A stretch of DNA of 64,000 nt from Pannonibacter anstelovis (lineage in GTDB: Bacteria > Pseudomonadota > Alphaproteobacteria > Rhizobiales > Stappiaceae), in assembly GCF_036881715.1 (NCBI RefSeq), contig NZ_JBAKBF010000005.1:124001-188000 (forward strand). The letters run 5' to 3'. The position numbers and the translations under genes are program-made. Within the stretch, counting starts at the first letter, position 1. Each line of letters opens with the position of its first letter. Under the pieces are notes generated by a model. It was not told the origin of the DNA. It searched no databases and worked only from the letters and a program-made list of their open reading frames with translations. This document shows, in pieces, positions 9,447-18,018 of the stretch.

Positions 9447-10259
9447 ATGAACGTTCTTGCCAAACCCGCCGACCTGGAAGCTGTCGCAGGCCCGAGCGCC
9501 TTCGTGCAGGAAGTGACGGAGGTCAAGCATTACACCGACCGCCTGTTCAAGTTCCGCACCACGCGGCCTGCTGCATTCCGTTTCCGCTCCGGCGAATTCG
9601 TGATGATCGGCCTGCTGATCGATGGCAAGCCGCTGTACCGCGCCTATTCGATCGCCAGCCCGTCCTGGGACGAGGAACTGGAGTTCTTCTCCATCAAGGT
9701 GCCGGATGGCCCGCTGACCCAGCATCTTCAAAAGATCCAGCCGGGTGACGCACTGCTGCTGAAGAAGAAGCCGACCGGAACGCTGGTCAACGACGCCCTG
9801 ACGCCAGGCAAGCGCGTTTACATGTTCTCCACCGGCACCGGCATTGCGCCTTTTGCCAGCCTGATCCGTGACCCGGAAACCTACGAGAAGTTCGATCAGG
9901 TCATCCTCACCCACACCTGCCGTGAAGTTGCGGAGCTGCGCTATGGCGAGGAACTGGTGGAGGCGACGAAGAACGATCCCCTGATCGGCGAACTCGCCAG
10001 CGAAAAGCTGGTGCACTACACCTCTGTCACCCGCGAGGATTTCCCGCGCCAGGGCCGCATCACCGACCTGATCGAGAGCGGCAAGCTCTTCACGGATCTC
10101 GGCGTCCCGCCGCTGGACCCGGCCATCGACCGCGGCATGATCTGCGGCTCCATGGAAATGCTGCGCGACACCAAGGCCCTGCTCGAAAAAGCCGGCCTCA
10201 ACGAAGGCGCCAACAACAAGCCCGGCGAGTTTGTCGTGGAGCGGGCGTTTGTAGGCTGA
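9447..10259 (+). CDS. fpr: Ferredoxin/flavodoxin-NADP+ reductase
   Basis: The 270-residue FAD enzyme has the flavin motif RAYS (65-68), the NADP-binding STGTGIAPF (about 128-136), CGSMEML and the C-terminal VVERAFVG typical of bacterial subclass I FPRs. It moves electrons between NADPH and ferredoxin or flavodoxin in the cytoplasm, and in proteobacteria often serves oxidative-stress defence or Fe-S and radical enzymes. Start is the ATG at 9447 (MNVLAKPADLEAVAG). It stands alone, divergent from the regulator. A 337-aa open frame on the opposite strand is its shadow. Confidence 0.96.
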   Translation: MNVLAKPADLEAVAGPSAFVQEVTEVKHYTDRLFKFRTTRPAAFRFRSGEFVMIGLLIDGKPLYRAYSIASPSWDEELEFFSIKVPDGPLTQHLQKIQPGDALLLKKKPTGTLVNDALTPGKRVYMFSTGTGIAPFASLIRDPETYEKFDQVILTHTCREVAELRYGEELVEATKNDPLIGELASEKLVHYTSVTREDFPRQGRITDLIESGKLFTDLGVPPLDPAIDRGMICGSMEMLRDTKALLEKAGLNEGANNKPGEFVVERAFVG

Positions 10260-10633
10260 GGTCAGATCCTGACGAGCTTGGCTCAACGGGACTTGGTCGA
10301 ATCCTTGCAGCATGGCACGCTTTCAAGGCGTGATGCGTCAGCATTCAGGGCCGCTGTGTGATACTGGGGCCCTGAAGCACGCGATTGTCCGTGCTGGCCG
10401 GACCGAAATGTTTGAGCGCGACAGTACGGCAGTTTCTGCCAAGTGAGCCCCGGCTGCGCTTCTTGCTGCTTGCAGGAAATCCTGAGGTTCTCTGGTTGCT
10501 TCCGGTTACGGAGCAGGCGCATGCCGCCGTCACATTCAGGCATTAAGTGATGGAGTGACCACGCAGATCAAACTGTGGAAAGGAGATTGAGTGGCGCAGC
10601 CAGCGTCTACAAACAGGTTTTTCAGACCCAATA
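10260..10633. other. Intergenic region at the left edge of the accessory block
   Basis: It contains the left copy of a 24-bp direct repeat (10317-10340) and a short open frame (TTG at 10385 to TAA at 10546, about 53 codons, including LRFLLLAGNPEVLWLLPVTE) that reads as protein-like but has no good start or ribosome site. It could be a decayed gene remnant. Nothing else is visible. Confidence 0.35.
10317..10340 (+). repeat. 24-bp direct repeat, left copy
   Basis: This copy differs from the one at 11714-11737 at a single position (A versus G) and has the same orientation. The core is GGCGTGATGCGTCA preceded by ACGCTTTCA plus one variable base. The pair brackets the AT-rich methyltransferase gene with outer edges about 1.4 kb apart. 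Confidence 0.7.
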
Positions 10634-11671
10634 ATGGATAATGTGATCTTAAGAACTCTGAATGTAAGGCTAGATCTCATAATGATATTGCGGGATTCTG
10701 CCATGCTCTCACCTGAATCTCAAAACGATGGAAGTCTGAGTACGCGGATCTCCATGTTTCCATCTCAGCGGGCAAATTATATCCCTGCTCTCAGATTATT
10801 TACCAAGAGCGCCAGCCGTTCGACCTTTCTCGCGAAGTTTTCCCGGTTTGTGAATAAATTCCTTTACAGATTCGGAATTGGTGCGCTGCTCAATCGGTAT
10901 GACAATTCATTTACACTATATTCTTCCCATTCCGATGCGATGCTCTACCGAAACTATGATGCCGCTGAGATTTTCTGTAATTTTGGCTCAGGGGCCTTTC
11001 ATCACCGGCGCTGGAAAAACTATGACTATCCCGGCCAGTCCTCTTACTACAAGGCCATTCAAGGAGAGGACGGGGTTGATTTTCACGGGATTGATCTGTG
11101 CGCTCCGGGACTGACCGTTCCTGAGGAAAGCGAATCCGTTTCATTGATTTACTGCTCACACACTCTTGAGCATCTGGAAACTGACGGTGCACTTGGATTC
11201 CTGAGGGAATGCGCCAGGATACTCAAGAGGGGCGGCGTCATGCGTCTTGCTCTTCCCAACACGACGAATGATTTCCGGATCCTCCGGTTGATGGATTTAC
11301 AAGAGAATGCTCCTGAGCAATGGAAGGAGGACCTTCTGAAAGATGCAGTCCCGCACATTATTCCTGTGGCGGGCGATGCCCTGAATATTGCTGAAGCAAG
11401 CAGGTTGGCGAAGGACGTCAACTTCGAGGCAGCAGAGTTTTACAGGGTATCCGTCGAAAGGGGAGTGGATGTCAGTTTTTCAGGCGCAAACCCCGAAAGG
11501 CACATCTCATTCTGGTCATATGAAAGCCTGGTATCGCTTGCCCCGGAACTGGGGTTCCGGTTTGTCATCCCATGCTATCAGGGGTCTTCAGTCGCGGCGC
11601 CGTTCCGAAACACCAGCGTCTTCGACACAACAGCCCCGCATTTCAGCTTCTATGTGGAGCTCGTCAAGTGA
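10634..11671 (+). CDS. SAM-dependent methyltransferase, probably horizontally acquired
   Basis: The 345-residue protein has a class I methyltransferase core. EIFCNFGSGAFHH sits where the glycine-rich SAM loop belongs, DFHGIDLCAPGL follows, then SLIYCSHTLEHLETDGALGFLRECARILKRGGVMRLALPN (read in parts), the Methyltransf_11 signature. The first about 110 residues are unrecognised. Base composition is clearly more AT-rich than the surrounding genes, and 24-bp direct repeats lie on both sides, so transfer as a cassette is plausible. It is convergent with the neu operon and may act on a surface glycan (inference from position). No ribosome site marks the first ATG; starts at 10682 or 10703 are possible. 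Confidence 0.75.
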   Translation: MDNVILRTLNVRLDLIMILRDSAMLSPESQNDGSLSTRISMFPSQRANYIPALRLFTKSASRSTFLAKFSRFVNKFLYRFGIGALLNRYDNSFTLYSSHSDAMLYRNYDAAEIFCNFGSGAFHHRRWKNYDYPGQSSYYKAIQGEDGVDFHGIDLCAPGLTVPEESESVSLIYCSHTLEHLETDGALGFLRECARILKRGGVMRLALPNTTNDFRILRLMDLQENAPEQWKEDLLKDAVPHIIPVAGDALNIAEASRLAKDVNFEAAEFYRVSVERGVDVSFSGANPERHISFWSYESLVSLAPELGFRFVIPCYQGSSVAAPFRNTSVFDTTAPHFSFYVELVK

Positions 11672-11713
11672 AACGCTGCCTATTGGTGTTGCCAACGGCG
11701 GTGCGGCGCCTGA

Positions 11714-11737
11714 ACGCTTTCAGGGCGTGATGCGTCA
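11714..11737 (+). repeat. 24-bp direct repeat, right copy
   Basis: Second copy of the repeat at 10317-10340, same orientation, one mismatch, in the gap between the methyltransferase stop and the neuC stop. Confidence 0.7.
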
Positions 11738-11789
11738 ACCTCGAAAGTGTCTGAATTAAAGGATAAGCGGCGCGGTTCGAGTGTCTCTT

Positions 11790-12914
11790 TCACTCTACGC
11801 TGTAGAAGTGCTTTTGCAGTGGAACGCTCCAGAAACCATCGGCATCGAGGATCCCGGCGAAACGTGCCGCAGAATTGCCCTGTCCAAAACTTCTGTCAGA
11901 GGCAAAGCGCTGACCCCATCTGTTGGTCAGGAAATCCGCTATCGCGTCACGGTCGAAGGCTGAGGCTTCGGTGATGGATGGCGCCACCGACCTGTGGAGT
12001 TGCCGGGTTCCGAGATTGAGACTCGGGATGCCAAGGAATGGCGCTTCGCGCACGCCGGCGCTGGAGTTGCCAATGATGGCAGCTGCATTCTTCATCAGCT
12101 CGGAAAAATAGGCAAAGCGCATGTTCGGCAGATGCCGGAAGCGCGCCGGATCGAGCTTCTCGATCTCTGCGAAGATATCCTCTGAACCGGGATCGTTGTT
12201 TGGGGAAATGACGATGAAGTTGCGGCCGCTTGCCGACAACGTAGCGAACAGGCTCTGCGCCTGTTCGCCGATCGTGTCCCGCTCTGATGTCACCGGATGG
12301 AACACGGCAATCCCGTATTCCTTGAAGGGAATTGCGTAATGCTTGCAAACTTCATCGAGCGTGACGCCGGATGGTCCGCCATGGAAGTCAAGTTCCGGAG
12401 AACCGATGTTGAAGACCGTCCCCGGCTCTTCTCCCAATGTGAGGACCCTTGCTCTTGCAGCCTCCGAACTGACAAAGTGATAGGTGCAGAGCTTGGTGTT
12501 GCAGTGGCGGTAGACCTCATCGATCGTACCTGACACTTCGCCCCCTTCGATATGGGCGCAGCGGATATAGTTTGTGGCGCAGACCAGAGCCCCGGCAAGG
12601 GCTTCGATCCGGTCGCCATGCACGATGGTTAGATCCGGCCGGTTTTCGTGAACCCAGTCCGAGAGACCCAGGATTGTCTTGGACAGGATGATGTCCTGCG
12701 GGTCGCCTTGACGCTGATTGATGAATTCATGTTTCACCACTCCCGGCAGCCGCTGCACTTCATTGCGGGTGAGGCCGTATTTTTCCAGCATATGCATGCC
12801 GGTGACGAAGAAAGTCACCTCGTGGCCGGCATCTCTGGCGGCAATGGCAAGGGGCTCCAGCTTGCCGAAATCAGCTCGGGTGCCAGTCAGAAACAGGAGC
12901 CGTCTGGCAGTCAT
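11790..12914 (-). CDS. neuC: UDP-N-acetylglucosamine 2-epimerase, hydrolysing (NeuC/LegG type)
   Basis: The 374-residue GT-B-like enzyme starts FLTGTRADFGKLEPL, typical of NeuC. It carries VHGDRIEALAGAL, AHIEGGEVSGTIDEVYRH near the catalytic region and IGNSSAGVREAPFLGIPSLNLG near the C terminus. The family converts UDP-GlcNAc to N-acetylmannosamine plus UDP, the first step to N-acetylneuraminate, or the equivalent diacetyl substrate in legionaminate synthesis. The ATG at 12914 overlaps the neuB stop by 4 bp, showing translational coupling. No legionaminate-specific genes (legB, legC, legH) are nearby, so a Neu5Ac-type product is the simpler reading. Confidence 0.9.
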   Translation of the reverse strand: MTARRLLFLTGTRADFGKLEPLAIAARDAGHEVTFFVTGMHMLEKYGLTRNEVQRLPGVVKHEFINQRQGDPQDIILSKTILGLSDWVHENRPDLTIVHGDRIEALAGALVCATNYIRCAHIEGGEVSGTIDEVYRHCNTKLCTYHFVSSEAARARVLTLGEEPGTVFNIGSPELDFHGGPSGVTLDEVCKHYAIPFKEYGIAVFHPVTSERDTIGEQAQSLFATLSASGRNFIVISPNNDPGSEDIFAEIEKLDPARFRHLPNMRFAYFSELMKNAAAIIGNSSAGVREAPFLGIPSLNLGTRQLHRSVAPSITEASAFDRDAIADFLTNRWGQRFASDRSFGQGNSAARFAGILDADGFWSVPLQKHFYSVE

Positions 12915-13948
12915 TGGCGAGGCTCCAGATCGCTCCAGCGCAGTTGCTGGTTGCGCTTGACCGCAAGCGTGAGCTTGCGCCCGACAACCTCATCAAACCG
13001 CGAGACTGGTATCTCGCCATTGCCCGGACGCCGCGCCCATATATCGGCTTCGGTGATCAGATGGCCCTCCGGCAGATCCCTGTCCGCTACAACGGATCCA
13101 CGGGCAAAGCGGTAGACATCTTCTTCCGGTGCCGTTCTCTTCTTCTCGTTGTGAAGCGCAATATGGATCTCCCGGGAGCGCTCGATCAGGAAGCGCAGTT
13201 CGGACGGGTCCATGGAACAGGAAATATCCGGTCCTTTGCGGTAGCGTGTATCCGTAAAATGCCGCTCCAGAATACAGGCACCCAGTGCCACGGATGCCAG
13301 AGCCATCTCCGGGCCGATGCTGTGGTCTGAAAAGCCAACAACAGCCTTGGGAAAGGCTGCCTTCAGGTCCCTCACGCCGCGCAGGGAGACGATCTCGGGC
13401 GGGGAGGGGTACAGGTTCGTGCATTCCAGCAGGGCATAGCCAATGCCGGCCTTTTCGAGGATATCGACCGATGGGCGGATACTCTCCAGCGTCTGCATGC
13501 CCGTGCTCATGATCACCGGCTTGCCGAAGCTGGCGATATGCCGGATCAGAGGCAGGTGATCGCATTCACCGCTGCCGATCTTGAAGCCGGGCACATCGAT
13601 CGAGTTCAGGAAATCGGCGGCCGCGCGGGAGAACGGGGTTGATATGTAAATGAGGCCGAGGCTTTCCGTATAGGCCTTCAGCTCTTTCTCTGCCTCCAGC
13701 GGCAAGGCGCAGCGGCGCATCACCTCGAAGATGGAGACATCGGCATTGGGCGGAAAGATCTCCCTGGCTTCATCGGTCATCTCGTCTTCGACGATATGGG
13801 TCTGGTGCTTGATCATTTCGCAGCCACTCTGGGCTGCGGCACGCACCATGGCCTTGGCAACATCCAGGCTGCCACCGTGATTGATGCCAATCTCGGCAAT
13901 CACCAGCGGCGGATGGGAGGGGCCGATCTCTCTATGGGCGATTTTCAC
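12911..13948 (-). CDS. neuB: N-acetylneuraminate synthase-type enzyme
   Basis: The 345-residue protein has an N-terminal TIM-barrel synthase domain (VIAEIGINHGGSLDVAKAMV, FKIGSGECDHLPLIRHI, STGMQTL, VGFSDHSIG, ERHFTDTRYRKGPD). It ends in an antifreeze-like SAF domain (ARGSVVADRDLPEGHLIT to VVGRKLTLAVKRNQQL). It condenses phosphoenolpyruvate with N-acetylmannosamine (or a diacetyl derivative) to the nonulosonic acid. Five bases separate it from the neuA stop, and its stop overlaps the neuC start, so the three are one operon. The choice between Neu5Ac, legionaminate and pseudaminate cannot be made from motifs alone. Confidence 0.92.
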   Translation of the reverse strand: MKIAHREIGPSHPPLVIAEIGINHGGSLDVAKAMVRAAAQSGCEMIKHQTHIVEDEMTDEAREIFPPNADVSIFEVMRRCALPLEAEKELKAYTESLGLIYISTPFSRAAADFLNSIDVPGFKIGSGECDHLPLIRHIASFGKPVIMSTGMQTLESIRPSVDILEKAGIGYALLECTNLYPSPPEIVSLRGVRDLKAAFPKAVVGFSDHSIGPEMALASVALGACILERHFTDTRYRKGPDISCSMDPSELRFLIERSREIHIALHNEKKRTAPEEDVYRFARGSVVADRDLPEGHLITEADIWARRPGNGEIPVSRFDEVVGRKLTLAVKRNQQLRWSDLEPRQ

Positions 13949-13953
13949 GTCAG

Positions 13954-14634
13954 TTATCCCTTCGCCATCAGATCTGCGCAGCGCAGAAAGTCTTCAGCCG
14001 TGTCGATGTCCTGAGCCTCATCAGCCTGGACCGGCAATATACGGATCGATTCAGCGGAAAAGTTGCCGTCTGCGATGAACCGCGCAGCATCAAAAACATA
14101 AAGAACGCCATTCGGGCGTATCAGGGGAGGCAGGCTCTGGCGGTTCGCGAAACAGAAGTCCGGTGAGACCAGAGGCACAAAACGGTCACCATCGGCGAAG
14201 CCCCATTTCAGAACCGCAGAATCCGCAGGCGACACACTCATGACCAAGCTCGCACCGCCCTTTCTGAAAAGATCGATGCCGTTGCGCACGGTCTCGGCCC
14301 TTCGCAGCGGCGATGTCGGTTGCAGCAGAACCGCAATGCCTGAGGTCACTCCTGTGCGCGGCAGCAGCTCTTGCAGCACTTCTGCCATCACCGTGCTGTC
14401 CTGTGCCAGTGCAGACGGGCGCCGCACGCACTCCACCCCGGGTGGCAGGGGATGAGCGAAGATCTCATCAATATCAGTGCTGATGATAACCCGGCCAATG
14501 CCTGCTTCAAGGGCTGCATCCACGCTATGCATGTAAAGCGGTTTGCCCGCCAGAAGCCGGACATTCTTGCCTGGAAGCCCCTTGGACCCGGCTCTTGCTG
14601 GAATGATGGCTGTGACCTGAGCCGCAGTTGTCAT
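13954..14634 (-). CDS. neuA: CMP-nonulosonate (sialic acid) cytidylyltransferase
   Basis: The 226-residue cytidylyltransferase has the CTP-binding AIIPARAGSKGLPGKNV (about residues 9-25), then GKPLYMHSVDAAL, ISTDIDEI, LLQPTSPLRRAETV and the C-terminal DIDTAEDF. It activates the nonulosonic acid to its CMP form in the cytoplasm. The length is normal for the bacterial catalytic domain without an esterase extension. It lies 6 bp after the TPR glycosyltransferase stop and 5 bp before neuB. The gene symbol is by family; CMP-legionaminate or CMP-pseudaminate activity is possible. Confidence 0.92.
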   Translation of the reverse strand: MTTAAQVTAIIPARAGSKGLPGKNVRLLAGKPLYMHSVDAALEAGIGRVIISTDIDEIFAHPLPPGVECVRRPSALAQDSTVMAEVLQELLPRTGVTSGIAVLLQPTSPLRRAETVRNGIDLFRKGGASLVMSVSPADSAVLKWGFADGDRFVPLVSPDFCFANRQSLPPLIRPNGVLYVFDAARFIADGNFSAESIRILPVQADEAQDIDTAEDFLRCADLMAKG

Positions 14635-14640
14635 GGGATC

Positions 14641-16503
14641 TCACTTCTGAAGGCGCAGCATGCGCGCTTCCGGAGAGAATGTTGATTTCCAGTTCTCCAG
14701 CCTTGACACCAGGCCGGGGATCAATTCGGCGACAGCCTGACCCGGGGCAAGTTTTGTGTATGTCGTATCCTTATACCAAGGGCTTTCTTCATTGCCGAAA
14801 AGATAGTGGTTGATGTTTTCGCCAAATGTCCAGAATGGAAGTCCATGGCAACCGGCAATATCAGCGACACTTGTGGCCGCAGTAATGATAAGATCGCAGC
14901 AATTGGCGAGTGCAGCCGCATCTTCAATATTGTTCATCTGGTCAATGTCACTGAAGGGGACGAGGTTTGCTCCCCGTCCTTGCTGCAAATAGATGATTTC
15001 ACGCTCAAGATATGTATACTGTAGATTGACGAAGACGATGTCTTTGACCTCCACAATCGGTGCAAAATCCATGACGGAGAGATAGTTCTTTGAACGGGCA
15101 GGGGCGAGCCGGCTGGAGCGCCAGGAGACACCGACAACAGGCTTTCTGTCAGCCTCAGGAATTCTACTGTAGAGCTCCCTCGATCGTTCGAGGTTTACCT
15201 TGAACACGGGATGCCGGGTCTTCTGGAATGACGGCAGGTCTGGACGGATATGCCGCGGAAGGTCAGCTGAGGAAATCTGAAAATCGTAGTCGTCCGAGGT
15301 CGAAGTCAGTCCTGGCGTTTCAAATGTCGGAGTGCGTATGACGGCATCCGGGAAGCTGAGCCTGAAAGGAGCCAGCAGTTTTTGGGGCAGTTCGATGATT
15401 ACCCTGCCCGCCACGTCCATGATGTCTTGGATCAACATGCCGTAGCGAAGGCAATCGCCAACACCCTGATCATTCCAGACCATGATGGTCTTACCAGTCA
15501 GATCCGAGCCATCCCATTCAGGCTTGTTGAATTTCCGGTTGAGGCATGACGAGATATTGGCCCTGAAACGGGCACCGTAATGCTTCCAGCCATTTTGCAG
15601 GTCGCCAGCACCAAGATAGGCAAGGGCCAGATTCCATTCGACATTGGGCTGGTCGCCTTTGCTTTTCGCCAGGACCTTCTCCAGAAGCTGGATACCCTCC
15701 TGGGGCCTGTCCAGTCTTAGCAAAATGATCGCGAGCGTCACGTCGACGGCCGGTTCGTGAGGGACCGAAGCGGCCGCTTCCGCAAAGGGAAGCGCCTCCA
15801 GGGGCTCCCCGAGCGCAAAAAGCACGCGCGCCATCTCGTGCATGAGATCGTGATTGCCGGGGAATCTGCCAACTGCGTCCTGCAGTTCCTCGCGGGCAAT
15901 CTCGAGCTGCTCGGCGGACATGCGTGAACGGGCACGTTGCAGCCAGATATCCGGATTTTCGGGCGCGAACTGAACCGCCTTGTCGAAGAAATCAACGGCT
16001 TCGGCGTGCCGCTTTTGATCCCGCAGCATCACCCCATAATTCCGGTAGGCGTCGCCATAATTCGGGTGGTCGGCTATAATCTGCTTGAAGATCTCTTCTG
16101 CCTCTGTCTCCCGGTCCAGTTTGGTCATGGCCACGGCGCGCAGGCTTTGCGCTTCGGCAAGGCCGGGATTCAGTGCTACTGCGCGTTCGGCTGCGGCCAG
16201 CACAGCTGCATGGTTTTCTTCATTAAGGTCTGAGAGCGCCCGTGCCAGATTGGCATGATAGGGAGCGCGATCAGGGGCTAGGGAAATTGCCTTGCGGATG
16301 AACTCCACGGCCCGCTTGGGAAAGCCCAGCTGCCGGTAGCAGACCCCCAGGAGGTGATTGGCATCCGGAGATGAAGGGTTTTTCTTCAGGACGGTTTTAT
16401 AGAGCCGCTGCGCTTTCTCGATTTCACCGGCCTGCTGCAGGGCTATTGCCTTGCGCATTGTATCGAGTGTCGTGTTGGCGGCGTTTGCCGGCTTGAAGCT
16501 CAT
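14641..16503 (-). CDS. TPR glycosyltransferase-like protein, FlmG-like
   Basis: From the ATG at 16503 (MSFKPANAANTT; preceded by GGATGG) the protein has 620 residues; a TTG at 16539 is the alternative. The N-terminal half is a run of tetratricopeptide repeats (for example ANHLLGVCYRQLGFPKRAVEFIRKAISLAPDR in parts; GDAYRNYGVMLRDQKRHAEA). The C-terminal half looks like a GT-B glycosyltransferase: GWKHYGARFR, PEWDGSDLTGKTIMVWNDQGVGD, VVGVSWRSS and LIITAATSVADIAGCHGLPFW. The same order occurs in Caulobacter FlmG, a soluble flagellin glycosyltransferase whose TPRs bind flagellin. It heads the neuABC operon, suggesting it transfers the CMP-sugar to a protein. Acceptor and activity are inferred; another role in surface glycan assembly is possible. 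Confidence 0.75.
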   Translation of the reverse strand: MSFKPANAANTTLDTMRKAIALQQAGEIEKAQRLYKTVLKKNPSSPDANHLLGVCYRQLGFPKRAVEFIRKAISLAPDRAPYHANLARALSDLNEENHAAVLAAAERAVALNPGLAEAQSLRAVAMTKLDRETEAEEIFKQIIADHPNYGDAYRNYGVMLRDQKRHAEAVDFFDKAVQFAPENPDIWLQRARSRMSAEQLEIAREELQDAVGRFPGNHDLMHEMARVLFALGEPLEALPFAEAAASVPHEPAVDVTLAIILLRLDRPQEGIQLLEKVLAKSKGDQPNVEWNLALAYLGAGDLQNGWKHYGARFRANISSCLNRKFNKPEWDGSDLTGKTIMVWNDQGVGDCLRYGMLIQDIMDVAGRVIIELPQKLLAPFRLSFPDAVIRTPTFETPGLTSTSDDYDFQISSADLPRHIRPDLPSFQKTRHPVFKVNLERSRELYSRIPEADRKPVVGVSWRSSRLAPARSKNYLSVMDFAPIVEVKDIVFVNLQYTYLEREIIYLQQGRGANLVPFSDIDQMNNIEDAAALANCCDLIITAATSVADIAGCHGLPFWTFGENINHYLFGNEESPWYKDTTYTKLAPGQAVAELIPGLVSRLENWKSTFSPEARMLRLQK

Positions 16504-16612
16504 TCGTCCATCCGCTGACTTCGGAGAATCACTGCGCAAAGTCTAGCAAGAAAAGCTCTGAAATGGATGAGCTGTCCGTATTCGTATGTGCGGCTAATGT
16601 TTGACGCAAACA

Positions 16613-16633
16613 GGCGGGCCCGCAGGGCCCGCC
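16613..16633 (-). terminator. Hairpin between the chemoreceptor gene and the neu operon
   Basis: GGCGGGCCC and GGGCCCGCC form a perfect 9-bp stem with a GCA loop, 23 bp after the chemoreceptor stop. On the minus strand it is followed by TGTTTG, so the T-run is weak. Confidence 0.6.
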
Positions 16634-16655
16634 TTTCGATTCTTGATAAAAATCT

Positions 16656-18018
16656 TCAGGCCGCCTTGCTGGCCGCAGCTGCAATCTTTTGCAGGTTCTC
16701 GAAGAAGGCGCGTACATCATTCCCGATTTGCGCCGAGCAGCTCTTGAGGCCGTCTGCCGCAACCTGGAAATCTGCAGCGGCAGTACCAGTCTGGGCAATG
16801 GCGCCAGCCACACGGTCGACGTTGCCGGCCAGAGACTGAGAGCCGGAGGCTGCGCTCTGGATGTTGGACGAAATTTCGCGCGTTGCTGCGCCCTGTTCTT
16901 CCACGGCAGCGGCGATGGTCGCCGTCATGTTGTCGACTTCCTTGACTGTGTCGGAAATCGCATTGATCGACTTGACGGCATTCTGGGTTGCCGACTGAAT
17001 GGCAGAGATCTGCGACGAAATCTCTTCCGTCGCCTTGGATGTCTGGTTCGCCAGCTCCTTCACTTCGGCTGCCACCACCGCAAATCCGCGTCCGGCTTCG
17101 CCAGCGCGTGCAGCTTCGATGGTCGCATTGAGCGCAAGCAGGTTGGTCTGCTCGGCGATCGCCTGAATGAGGCTGATGACATCACCGATCTTCTGGGCAG
17201 AATCAGACAAGCGTCCAACTTCGGCCGAGGTCCGGTTTGTCTCACCATTCGGCCCGGCGCGCTACATCCGACGCGCCGGTGATCTGGCGCGAGATCTCGG
17301 CTATGGAGCTCGATAGCTCCTCTGTCGCGGCCGCGATTGTCTGGATGTTGTTTGTCGTTTGAACAGATGAATGTGCAGCTTCGGAGGCCTCGGCAGTCGC
17401 AGATACGGACATGTCCGAGAGGGAGATTGCCTGGCGTGTCACCTTTTCGGCGCTGTTGTCCACCTCCGCCATGGAAGCATCAACCTTGACCTTGAATGTT
17501 TCGATGGCACGGCCGATCTCGCGCGCCTGCTCCTGCTGCTGCTCCATCAGGACTTCCTGATAAGTGGAGATCGCGAAGTCGAGGTCGAACAGGACCGCCT
17601 TGTTGAGCGCCTGCATGGCCGTCAGTGCCTTGCGCTGGGAGAAGCGGTGCTTCTTGAGGATAATGCTGACCAGCTCGTTCAGGACATACTGGTAGCCAGC
17701 GATGTACCACTTCGGTTCCAGTCCGATGCGCACATGCGCGCGGCCGATCCGGTCGATGCTCTCGAAATAATCCCGGTCAAACCGGCCGGAGAATAGCTTG
17801 GCCCAGTGTCCGCCCTGGGCCTTCTTGAGCGTATCCTCACGATTGCCGACAAGGGCTGCCATCTTGGGCTGCGACTTTACATGGGAGTAAAATCCGTCAA
17901 GCACTCCAGGCAGTGCCCTTTGGACGAAAGGCCAGAGTTCCGTAAGGGTCGACTTCGTCTCCGCGTCAATCCTTGCGAAGCTCAGACGACTCCTCATTTC
18001 CTCATCGCTGTGTAGCAT
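16656..18018 (-). pseudogene. Globin-coupled methyl-accepting chemotaxis protein, split by a +1 frameshift
   Basis: Two minus-strand open frames together make one soluble chemoreceptor. The upstream piece (18018 to 17242; ATG at 18018 with GGGGA before it) has a protoglobin sensor domain with the proximal-His motif GRAHVRIGLEPKWYIAGYQ, followed by helical linker. It ends abruptly with ARRAEW and stop. The downstream piece resumes one base out of register (NGETNRTSAEVGRLSDSAQKIG) and contains the receptor tip EQTNLLALNATIEAARAGEAGRG and adaptation helices to 16656. Removing one base near 17246-17254, in a CGGGCC run, restores a protein of about 453 residues. Intact homologues bind heme and mediate aerotaxis. 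This may be a recent inactivation or a sequencing error. Confidence 0.85.

Noticed and set aside
9300..10313. 337-codon minus-strand frame opposite fpr
   Set aside because: Fully overlaps fpr, whose flavin and NADP motifs are unambiguous.
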